Below are positions 1 to 5,879 of a stretch of 6,077 bases of DNA, in pieces. The translations under genes and the position numbers were made by a program. The DNA is taken from the NCBI GenBank assembly GCA_020353115.1, contig CP070687.1:2026359-2032435 (forward strand). Direction: 5' to 3'. The notes under the pieces were generated by a model. The model had not been told where the DNA came from and searched no databases. It was given only the letters and a program-made list of their open reading frames with translations. How positions within the stretch are numbered: position 1 is the first letter of the stretch; the number at the start of each line of letters is the position of its first letter. This DNA comes from Bacteroidales bacterium (GTDB lineage: Bacteria > Bacteroidota > Bacteroidia > Bacteroidales > VadinHA17).

Positions 1-1394
1 ATTTCATCCGCAAGGTAATTTCCGAGGGTATAGGGAAGTATAAAATAACCGTCTCCTGATGACTGCATCAATGAACTGGCACCAAGACGATTGGCTCCAT
101 GATCCGAAAAGTTTGATTCACCAATTGCAAACAAACCCGTTGTGGTAGTCATCAGATTATAGTCAACCCACAAACCTCCCATTGTGTAATGGCCTGCCGG
201 ATAAATACGCATGGGTTCTTCATATGGATCAATGCCAGTTATAATCTTATACATCTCAAAAAGATTTCCATATTTTGCTTCTATTGCCTTTTTGCCCTGG
301 GTTTTAATTGCGTCTCTGAAATCAAGATTTACGGCAAGTCCGGTTTTACCGACTCCAAAACCAGCATCGCACCGTTCCTTAGCAGCCCGTGAAGCAACAT
401 CTCTGGGGACAAGGTTACCGAATGAAGGATACCGTCTTTCAAGGTAATAATCCCTCTCTTCCTCGGGGATCTGATTAGGATGTCTGTTATCCCCTTTTTT
501 TACAGGTACCCAAATGCGGCCATCGTTTCTCAATGACTCAGACATTAATGTGAGTTTAGCCTGGTAATCATTAAGTTGTGGAATACTGGTGGGATGGATT
601 TGCACAAAGCTTGGGTTTGCAAAAAAGGCACCTTTCTTGTATGCCTTCCATGCTGCCGATGGATTTGAATTTACCGCAAGGGTTGAGAGGTAATAGATCG
701 TACCATATCCGCCTGTAGCCAAAACAACGGCATGTGCCGAATGCCTTTCGATTTCTCCGGTGACCAGGTTGCGGGTAATGATTCCTCTTGCTTTCCCGTC
801 AATAATCACCAGTTCCAGCATTTCCCTTCTGGGGTACATTGTAACGGTTCCTTTATTAATCTGGCGGTTTAGTGATGAGTATGTCCCTAACAGACATTGC
901 TGTCCGGTTTGTCCTTTAGCATAAAATGTCCTTGAAACCTGAACTCCACCGAAAGACCGGTTGTCCAGATTTCCTCCATAATCCCTGGCAAATGGAACAC
1001 CCAGTGCAGTAAAGTGATCAATAACATCATTGCTCACCTCTGCCGCACGATAGACATTTGCTTCTCGTGCCCTGAAGTCGCCTCCCTTAATCATATCATA
1101 GAATAACCTGTAGATGCTATCTCCGTCATTCTGGTAGTTTTTTGCTGCATTAATACCTCCTTGTGCGGCTACGGAATGTGCTCTTCTGGGAGTGTCTTGG
1201 TAGCAGAAATTCTTAACACGATATCCCAGTTCACCCAGTGAAGATGCTGCACCGGCTCCGGCTAAACCCGTTCCCACTATGATAACATCAAGTTTTTTCT
1301 TATTGGCTGGATTTACCAGTTTTGCTGACGCTTTATATCTGGTCCACTTCTCTTCTAAGGACCCCTCTGGTATTTTGGAATCTGGGTTTATCAT
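1..1394 (-). CDS. sdhA: Succinate dehydrogenase/fumarate reductase flavoprotein subunit, partial (3' end outside window)
   Basis: This is the FAD-carrying catalytic subunit that interconverts succinate and fumarate at the cytoplasmic face of the membrane, in complex with SdhB (Fe-S) and SdhC. The frame is open for 464 codons from ATG 1394 to the left edge; the family is usually about 640 aa in this phylum, so roughly the C-terminal quarter is missing. Visible landmarks are the dinucleotide-binding GTGLAGAGAA at residues 41-50, the RRAHSVAAQGGINA segment at 70-83 with H73 as expected covalent FAD ligand, IHPTSIPQ at 266-273 (active-site H267), the PRDVASR segment ending in R336 (candidate proton-shuttle arginine), H402 in HYTMGG, and GANRLGASSL at 433-442 with R436. 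The key active-site residues therefore appear present. It lies 20 nt downstream of sdhC with no separate promoter seen, so it is probably cotranscribed. Sequence alone does not separate SDH from FRD, so frdA is the alternative name. Family assignment is very secure. Confidence 0.96.
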   Translation of the reverse strand, partial: MINPDSKIPEGSLEEKWTRYKASAKLVNPANKKKLDVIIVGTGLAGAGAASSLGELGYRVKNFCYQDTPRRAHSVAAQGGINAAKNYQNDGDSIYRLFYDMIKGGDFRAREANVYRAAEVSNDVIDHFTALGVPFARDYGGNLDNRSFGGVQVSRTFYAKGQTGQQCLLGTYSSLNRQINKGTVTMYPRREMLELVIIDGKARGIITRNLVTGEIERHSAHAVVLATGGYGTIYYLSTLAVNSNPSAAWKAYKKGAFFANPSFVQIHPTSIPQLNDYQAKLTLMSESLRNDGRIWVPVKKGDNRHPNQIPEEERDYYLERRYPSFGNLVPRDVASRAAKERCDAGFGVGKTGLAVNLDFRDAIKTQGKKAIEAKYGNLFEMYKIITGIDPYEEPMRIYPAGHYTMGGLWVDYNLMTTTTGLFAIGESNFSDHGANRLGASSLMQSSGDGYFILPYTLGNYLADE

Positions 1395-1414
1395 GTTCTT
1401 TAGGTATTCAAATA

Positions 1415-2059
1415 TTATTTAAAAAAACAAATAACAATCGGAATGATGCTGAACCCGGCAGGTACGACAATGGAATATAATAGCCCAAGTCCCTTGATTA
1501 CAGGTGTATAGGTGGGATGATTAAGTCCGAGGGTTTGAAAGGCAGATTGAAAGGCATGATTCAGATGAAAAGCCAGTATAAGAAAACAGATCAGGTAGAT
1601 TATCGTGTACATCGGGTTCCTGAATAGCTCATATGCCATTCCATAAAAGTTTTCAGGATCCCCTTCGACAAGACCTAATTTCACAAAAAAGAAATTCAGG
1701 AAGTGAAGGATAAGAAAAATCAAAATAATCACACCGGTATATATCATGTATTTGGAGAAAAAAGATGTTTGTGAGGAGTGTGTCGTCCTGTACCTGAAGG
1801 ATCTGGCGATCCAGTTCTGGATCTGGAGTACCAGTCCCCATATAAAATGTATTAGAAAGCTAAGCATTAGTACCACTTCAATTACCTTGATGACTGGATT
1901 TGAAGCCATAAAATGTGCAACCCTGTTGTATCTTTCAGGATCGTCTGATAGAATAAGCAAATTGATCGAAAGATGCACAAGAAGAAATAATATAAGAAAC
2001 AGACCTGCAAGTGCCATTACCAACTTTTTAGTTAGCGATGAACCAAAAATAGGTCTCAT
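1415..2059 (-). CDS. sdhC: Succinate dehydrogenase cytochrome b subunit (b558-type, five TM helices)
   Basis: This is the membrane anchor that passes electrons between quinone and the Fe-S subunit through haem b. The chosen start gives 214 aa. Hydrophobic segments lie at about 13-37, 55-80, 104-126, 150-172 and 190-212, the five-helix plan of type B (di-haem) enzymes. H29, H71, H119 and H165 fall in the first four helices and are the likely haem ligands; the H29/H71 spacing matches that in Bacillus SdhC (from memory). H168 is an alternative fourth-helix histidine. The N-terminus MRPIFGSSLTKK followed by a glycine-containing first helix is typical of Bacteroidetes SdhC. A longer frame runs to ATG 2128, but that codon lies inside the predicted -7 promoter element and adds 23 residues with no family look, so ATG 2059 is preferred. 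It is first in the operon, ahead of sdhA. Type B complexes are commonly associated with menaquinone. No separate SdhD is expected. Confidence 0.93.
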   Translation of the reverse strand: MRPIFGSSLTKKLVMALAGLFLILFLLVHLSINLLILSDDPERYNRVAHFMASNPVIKVIEVVLMLSFLIHFIWGLVLQIQNWIARSFRYRTTHSSQTSFFSKYMIYTGVIILIFLILHFLNFFFVKLGLVEGDPENFYGMAYELFRNPMYTIIYLICFLILAFHLNHAFQSAFQTLGLNHPTYTPVIKGLGLLYSIVVPAGFSIIPIVICFFK

Positions 2060-2099
2060 GGTAATAGGTATTTTATATTTAATTAACTTTCGGTAATAT

Positions 2100-2115
2100 G
2101 TATATCTATATATAC
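2100..2115. repeat. Dyad GTATAT-N4-ATATAC (copy 1) in sdhC leader
   Basis: Six-base inverted arms GTATAT (2100-2105) and ATATAC (2110-2115) surround a 4-nt spacer. The site lies just downstream of the expected sdh transcript start, so it could act as a DNA operator or as a weak hairpin in the mRNA leader. The same arms recur at 2166-2178. The AT-rich setting makes chance a real alternative. Confidence 0.35.
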
Positions 2116-2125
2116 TTAAGGCCTC

Positions 2126-2157
2126 CAAAAGTATTTGATTAGAAGCCGTTTTCCAAT
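2126..2157 (-). promoter_or_regulatory. Predicted sdhCA promoter, Bacteroidetes sigma-ABfr type
   Basis: On the minus strand, TACTTTTG (2126-2133) matches the Bacteroidetes -7 consensus TAnnTTTG at every fixed position. ATTG (2154-2157) lies 20 nt upstream and fits the -33 element TTTG with one mismatch. The consensus and its spacing of about 20 nt are known for Bacteroides and flavobacteria; that this copy is active is inferred. It would place the transcript start near 2120 and a leader of about 60 nt before sdhC ATG 2059. Confidence 0.68.
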
Positions 2158-2165
2158 TTTTAATT

Positions 2166-2178
2166 GTATATTATATAC
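2166..2178. repeat. Dyad GTATAT-N1-ATATAC (copy 2) upstream of sdhC promoter
   Basis: A perfect 13-nt dyad with arms GTATAT and ATATAC around one central base. It sits just upstream of the predicted sdh -33 element and 36 nt before the hydrolase ATG at 2214. It has the same arms as the dyad at 2100-2115, and the two centres are about 65 bp apart. An operator role is inference only. Confidence 0.35.
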
Positions 2179-2213
2179 TATTTATATTAATTCTATGCAA
2201 ATTGATACCGACA

Positions 2214-3014
2214 ATGGAAAAGATAGTAAAATTTGAGAAAATTGAAATTTTCTGCCGGGTTACAGGTAAAGGAGTTCCTGTAGTATTATTACATGGTTAT
2301 CTCGAATCCTCCGGGATATGGAACGTATTAGCTGAAGCGCTATCCAGACATTTTAAGGTTATCGTGATTGACCTCCCTGGACATGGAAATTCCGGTACTG
2401 CCGGAAAGGTACATACCATGGAATTTATGGCAGATTCTGTTGCTTCGGTACTGGATCATCTGAATGTTGAATCCTGTATCGTTGTCGGTCATTCCATGGG
2501 TGGATACGTATCTCTTGCATTCCTGGAGAAATATCCTGAAAGATTGAGCGCATTTTCTTTGTTTCATTCCCATCCCCTGGCAGATGGTCCGGAAACAAAA
2601 AACAACCGGGGAAGGGAGATTTTATTTGTCAGAGAGGGTAGGAAAGATCTGATTTTTAATACAAACATTCCAAAAGCATTTGCCAGTGACAATCTGGAAA
2701 AATGCAGGAATGAAATTGATAGTGCATTGACCATTGCCGAAAATACACCGGATGACGGGATCATAGCAGCTTTAAACGGGATGATGAAAAGACCTGACCG
2801 ACAGGAGCTCCTGCAAAAAACAAAGATCCCTTTCTTATGGATATTGGGGAAAAAGGATAATTACATTCCCTTTGATGCTATGATTGAAAAGATTGTTCTT
2901 CCTGTTCATGGCAAACTGGAGGTTCTTGTTCATTCAGGACACCAGGGCTTTCTGGAAGAAAAGGAATTAAGTTTAAAAATACTAAGTGATTTCTTCTCTT
3001 CAGTTACAGATTGA
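2214..3014 (+). CDS. Alpha/beta fold hydrolase (COG0596-like esterase/hydrolase)
   Basis: This 266-aa protein has the full alpha/beta hydrolase signature. The oxyanion-loop HG is at 27-28 in VVLLHGYLES, DLPGHGNS is at 53-60, the nucleophile elbow GHSMGG is at 92-97 (S94), the acid is D215 in LGKKDNY, and the catalytic histidine is H243 in HSGHQGF. Length and triad spacing are normal for the family. A cap region lies between about 120 and 205, opening with FHSHP (117-121). No signal peptide or membrane segment is seen, so it is probably cytoplasmic. Start: a TTG codon at 2202 in frame would add four residues, but ATG 2214 gives the usual short lead into the first beta strand and is preferred; neither has a clear Shine-Dalgarno. 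It is divergent from sdhC and convergent with the S41 peptidase, so it is transcribed alone. The substrate cannot be told from sequence: carboxylesterase, lactonase or thioesterase are all possible. Confidence 0.9.
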   Translation: MEKIVKFEKIEIFCRVTGKGVPVVLLHGYLESSGIWNVLAEALSRHFKVIVIDLPGHGNSGTAGKVHTMEFMADSVASVLDHLNVESCIVVGHSMGGYVSLAFLEKYPERLSAFSLFHSHPLADGPETKNNRGREILFVREGRKDLIFNTNIPKAFASDNLEKCRNEIDSALTIAENTPDDGIIAALNGMMKRPDRQELLQKTKIPFLWILGKKDNYIPFDAMIEKIVLPVHGKLEVLVHSGHQGFLEEKELSLKILSDFFSSVTD

Positions 3015-3064
3015 ATCATACGTTATTATAAACATCAAGATGGTAGCTTTCGAAAATTTTAGTT

Positions 3065-3088
3065 CCGGGAATTAGGGTATGATTCCGG
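3065..3088. terminator. Imperfect hairpin in convergent gap, possible terminator
   Basis: CCGGGAAT (3065-3072) can pair with ATTCCGG (3082-3088) as a 7-bp stem with one bulged G and a 9-nt loop. It lies 50 nt after the hydrolase stop and about 160 nt after the S41 peptidase stop on the other strand. No T-run follows on the plus strand; on the minus strand only four Ts follow, about 7 nt beyond the stem. It is the best candidate in 3015-3249, which otherwise holds nothing recognisable, but it is not a canonical terminator. Confidence 0.22.
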
Positions 3089-3249
3089 TCCGAAATGTTT
3101 TCGCTCATATGTATGGTAATTGTTACTTTGAAAGTCAGCAATTTATATTTTGAATCCTGGATGGGAATGAATAATCATAAATATTCCTAATTAGACAGAT
3201 TTCGTAAAAGATGAATGATTTTTCCTGATGTCTTAAACGGATAAATGCA

Positions 3250-4854
3250 TCACCCCTTCTGGAGGAATGTAACAGCCTTTTTCATGGTATGATCAATAGA
3301 GTGAAAGACCGGATAGAATCCATCGTTATCAAAAATATTCCTCGTAATATAGGCCTTAATCTGTGTATGAATGATATCACCTGATTCTCTCAGACCTTCC
3401 TGATCTTCCGGGATTCCCTTATCCCGTGCATACAGGACAAACTTTCCAAGAAGGTTTTGTTGCTCAAGATAGGAGATGAGTTCGTGATAATTGTCGAAAT
3501 GATTTATTTTATCACGGTTTAAGTCTGTATACTCAAACGAAAAGCGGTATATAAGTGCATTGTTTCGTATCTTTCTGAAGTAAGGAGTTATACCGGTTGT
3601 ATCAAGAGGAACAAAAATATCGGGCATAATTCCTCCGCCCCCAAATACCGTCTTGCCTCCTGGTGTAACAAACTTCAGGGAGTCAGGGAAACGGATACTG
3701 TCAGCGATGTCAAATTCACCATTCACATACCGCTGATGCAAATCGTTATAATATTCTTCCCTCCCGTTATTATATGGTTTCTGTATACTTCTTCCGGTTG
3801 GTGTGTAGTATCTTGCAATAGTAAGACGTATGGCAGAACCGTCAGTGAGCATCATTGGTTCCTGAACCAGCCCTTTGCCAAAAGATCTGCGTCCCATTAT
3901 TGTTCCCCGGTCATTATCCTGAATGGCACCCGCAAGGATCTCACTGGCTGATGCAGACCATTCGTCCAGCAGAATCAGGAGATCTCCTTCTTTAAAAAGG
4001 CCTTTTTCCGTTGCATAAATTTCGTCTCTTGGGCGGGCTTTCCCTTCCGTATATACAATAAGTTTTCCCTTTTCAAGTAACTGATCGGCAATATTGGTAG
4101 CTGCATCCATGTAACCACCACCGTTACCTCGAAGATCGATGATCAGTTTTTTCAAACCGAGATCCTTCAGTTTTGTGAGTGCTTCCACAAATTCATGATA
4201 GGTAGTCCTGGAAAATTTACTGATTTTGAGGTATCCGATTTCATCTGTCATCATATATGCGACATCAACACTGATCAATGGAATCTTGTCCCGTTTGATT
4301 TCAAAGTTCAGAAGTTCATCGGATTCTTTCCTTTCAATACCAACGTTAACTTTGGTACCCCTGGGGCCTTTCAGTCTGCTTATTATGTCTTCTTCGGTCA
4401 TCTTAACACCGGCTACTAATGTTTCATTAATTATGATGATCCTGTCACCGGGTAATATTCCCAATAGTTCGGAAGGTCCTCCGGATACGACTGTCATGAT
4501 AACAACCGTATCGTTAGGCATATTGAAAGTAACTCCGATTCCTTCGAAGTTTCCTTCAAGCGGCTCATTTATTCGCTGCAAATCTTTCGCCGGGATATAT
4601 ACGGAATGCGGATCAAGGCTTTTAAGCATAGCCGGGATCGCTACTTCCACCAGATCATATCTTGATACCGTATCGACATACTCCGATTCAATAAAGTTTA
4701 CAACACCGTTCAGCTTATCCGGTTTGGGGTATATATTGAAAGATTGGTTATTACCAGTTTTATGAAGCTGCAATCCGATCAATATCCCGCCTACCAGAAC
4801 AATGGCAAGAAGGATAGGTAGGTAAACTGCGGATTTTTTGTTTTCGTATTTCAT
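3250..4854 (-). CDS. S41 family C-terminal processing peptidase with PDZ domain (CtpA/Prc-like)
   Basis: A 534-aa serine protease, expected to be anchored in the inner membrane and to act in the periplasm by cutting proteins near their C-termini. Residues 10-28 form one hydrophobic anchor after a basic N-terminus. The helical part carries the family motif SLDPHSVYI (79-87). A PDZ domain spans about 100-180 (GIGVTF at 105-110, PGDRIIIIN at 135-143). The S41 core follows: DLRGNGGG at 240-247, SASASE at 300-305, and FGKGLVQ at 325-331. S302, K327 and Q331 have the 25- and 4-residue spacings known for the Ser-Lys-Gln catalytic set of CtpB, so the enzyme should be active. A tail of about 150 residues follows, including GGGGIMPDIFVP at 405-416. 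ATG 4890 is in frame but would overlap the deaminase and put extra residues before the anchor; ATG 4854 is preferred. It lies 10 nt after the deaminase stop, with no Shine-Dalgarno, and is probably cotranscribed. Confidence 0.94.
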   Translation of the reverse strand: MKYENKKSAVYLPILLAIVLVGGILIGLQLHKTGNNQSFNIYPKPDKLNGVVNFIESEYVDTVSRYDLVEVAIPAMLKSLDPHSVYIPAKDLQRINEPLEGNFEGIGVTFNMPNDTVVIMTVVSGGPSELLGILPGDRIIIINETLVAGVKMTEEDIISRLKGPRGTKVNVGIERKESDELLNFEIKRDKIPLISVDVAYMMTDEIGYLKISKFSRTTYHEFVEALTKLKDLGLKKLIIDLRGNGGGYMDAATNIADQLLEKGKLIVYTEGKARPRDEIYATEKGLFKEGDLLILLDEWSASASEILAGAIQDNDRGTIMGRRSFGKGLVQEPMMLTDGSAIRLTIARYYTPTGRSIQKPYNNGREEYYNDLHQRYVNGEFDIADSIRFPDSLKFVTPGGKTVFGGGGIMPDIFVPLDTTGITPYFRKIRNNALIYRFSFEYTDLNRDKINHFDNYHELISYLEQQNLLGKFVLYARDKGIPEDQEGLRESGDIIHTQIKAYITRNIFDNDGFYPVFHSIDHTMKKAVTFLQKG

Positions 4855-4864
4855 ATAATGTAAC

Positions 4865-5317
4865 TTAAATGTCAAGGTGTACCAATTCAATCCTGGCCCT
4901 TTCCAGAAGTTTCAATCCCTCATTATTACGGTATTTTTCTGAAAATACGACTCGTTTGATACCGGATTGAATGATCAGTTTTGCACATTCCATACATGGT
5001 GATGTGGTGATATACAGTGTAGCATCTTCACTTGAATTGTTTGATTTTGCTACTTTGGTAATGGCGTTTGCTTCGGCATGCAAAACGTAAGGTTTCGTTC
5101 GATTCTTTTCGTCTTCACAAATATTCTCAAATCCCGAAGGTGTTCCGTTGTAGCCGTCTGAAATGATCATTTTGTTACGCACAATCAAGGCTCCAACTTT
5201 TTTCCTTTTGCAATAGGAATTTTCTCCCCATATCCTGGCCATTTCCAGGTAACGCCTGTCAAATTGAGGCTGTTTTTTCCCGTAAGGCTTAATATGTTCT
5301 TTATTTTCCTTGTTCAT
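4865..5317 (-). CDS. dCMP deaminase family protein (ComEB-like cytidine/deoxycytidylate deaminase)
   Basis: A 150-aa zinc enzyme predicted to convert dCMP to dUMP in the cytoplasm, feeding thymidylate synthesis. The zinc site is complete: HAE at 80-82 (H80 ligand, E82 proton shuttle) and PCMEC at 107-111 (C108 and C111 ligands). The NGTPSGFENICED segment (57-69), typical of dCMP deaminases, lies between strand 2 and the HAE helix and argues for dCMP rather than free cytidine, tRNA or guanine as substrate. The frame is open upstream to ATG 5479, but those 54 residues have no family look and span the TATCTTTG promoter element at 5344-5351. Starting at MNKENKEH (ATG 5317) gives the normal family length. 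It is first in a probable operon with the S41 peptidase, 10 nt downstream. A ComEB role in DNA uptake is not implied by sequence. Confidence 0.93.
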   Translation of the reverse strand: MNKENKEHIKPYGKKQPQFDRRYLEMARIWGENSYCKRKKVGALIVRNKMIISDGYNGTPSGFENICEDEKNRTKPYVLHAEANAITKVAKSNNSSEDATLYITTSPCMECAKLIIQSGIKRVVFSEKYRNNEGLKLLERARIELVHLDI

Positions 5318-5343
5318 CCGATGTGGAATTCGCCGGTAAATGG

Positions 5344-5351
5344 CAAAGATA
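5344..5351 (-). promoter_or_regulatory. Predicted -7 promoter element for the deaminase-peptidase operon
   Basis: TATCTTTG on the minus strand matches the Bacteroidetes -7 consensus TAnnTTTG exactly and is 26 nt from ATG 5317, giving a predicted leader of about 20 nt. No good TTTG is found about 20 nt further upstream, so the -33 half is weak or missing. Its position supports ATG 5317 over the upstream in-frame ATG 5479. Confidence 0.55.
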
Positions 5352-5377
5352 AATACAAAATTTAAATAAAAGCAGTC

Positions 5378-5524
5378 ACATCCTGATAAACCTCCATTCC
5401 TTATTCTTGTTGCCCTGAAATGGGAATGAATTAATTGACTTGTCATAGATCCTTCCGGAATTTGGGGCAATGATAACATCCTAAACCTGTGAGGAGATGC
5501 GATATAAAACCTTGCAGGAAGGAT
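5378..5524. repeat. Cluster of short direct and inverted repeats
   Basis: Seen directly: an imperfect direct repeat, ACATCCTGATAAACCT (5378-5393) and ACATCCTAAACCT (5476-5488, lacking three bases); inverted pair CATTCC (5395-5400) and GGAATG (5423-5428); inverted pair TTGCCC (5410-5415) and GGGCAA (5465-5470); and inverted pair ATCCTTCC (5449-5456) and GGAAGGAT (5517-5524). The pairs interleave, so they cannot all fold at once. They might be a decayed small repeat element, a structured RNA, or coincidence. Confidence 0.35.
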
Positions 5525-5865
5525 AGGAGTGATAACAAAGGCATAGATGGTAAAATTGGAATAACGTAAAGCAGTATGGGATTCTGATTACTTTATTTTA
5601 AGAAAAGATAAGCAAACGATGTCTCAATTCGAATGAGTAATCGCAGTTTATTTGTGCATGAAGGATAACGAACATGGTAATGAAATTGCTTTTATGTTGG
5701 TTCTTTTAGTATTGTAGATCGAGTAACGTAATTTTAATTGAGTGAACCAAAATGATTCAGGATGTTCAACGACTCAAAGTATGCTGGCAACTCAATCCAT
5801 CAGCTGATTTTATGCTTTTATCAACCAATCGTTTATTACTATATCACTCATTAAAACCATCTTTT

Positions 5866-5871
5866 AAAGGG
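5866..5871 (+). promoter_or_regulatory. Candidate Shine-Dalgarno AAAGGG for the ester-cyclase gene
   Basis: AAAGGG ends 8 nt before ATG 5880, a workable spacing. It is notable because the other starts in this window have no clear purine-rich site. It supports 5880 as the start codon. This could be a chance match. Confidence 0.45.
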
Positions 5872-5879
5872 TTATTGCT

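Larger units (their letters stand above)
5352..5879. other. Long intergenic region, no convincing gene
   Basis: These 528 nt lie between the deaminase promoter and the ester-cyclase start. Short open frames exist (the upstream extension of the deaminase frame to 5479 on minus; 5752-5949 on plus), but none reads like a known protein, and the second runs out of frame into the ester-cyclase gene. No tRNA, rRNA or CRISPR pattern was seen. No TAnnTTTG element was found on the plus strand; the nearest is TTTATTTG (near 5646-5655), one mismatch off and without a partner -33. The left part (5378-5524) contains several short repeats, listed separately; the right part (about 5530-5865) shows nothing recognisable. 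Confidence 0.6.

Noticed and set aside
189..447. Two overlapping plus-strand open frames opposite sdhA
   Set aside because: Antisense shadows of a highly conserved flavoprotein sequence.
1746..2096. Plus-strand open frame of 116 codons opposite sdhC
   Set aside because: Antisense to the conserved SdhC helices, with no recognisable domain.
2134..2166. Possible plus-strand promoter for the hydrolase (TTTG at 2134-2137 with TTTAATTG at 2159-2166)
   Set aside because: The -7 part matches only four of six fixed positions, which is not distinguishable from chance in this AT-rich stretch.
2202..2213. TTG start for the alpha/beta hydrolase
   Set aside because: An ATG lies four codons downstream, fits the family N-terminus, and no ribosome site favours the TTG.
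4226..4765. Plus-strand open frame of 179 codons opposite the S41 peptidase
   Set aside because: It lies wholly antisense to a well-supported gene and its product is low-complexity Ser/Thr/Ile/Pro-rich, typical of a mirror frame.
4855..4890. 12-residue N-terminal extension of the S41 peptidase from ATG 4890
   Set aside because: It overlaps the end of the deaminase and places extra residues before a standard basic-hydrophobic anchor starting at ATG 4854.
3162..5432. A 12-nt match, ATGGGAATGAAT-like, present near 3165 and near 5422
   Set aside because: About one 12-mer match is expected by chance in a 6-kb window, and no flanking similarity extends it.
5318..5479. 54-residue N-terminal extension of the dCMP deaminase
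   Set aside because: It contains the TATCTTTG promoter element, has no similarity to the family that I can see, and the 5317 start gives the normal length.
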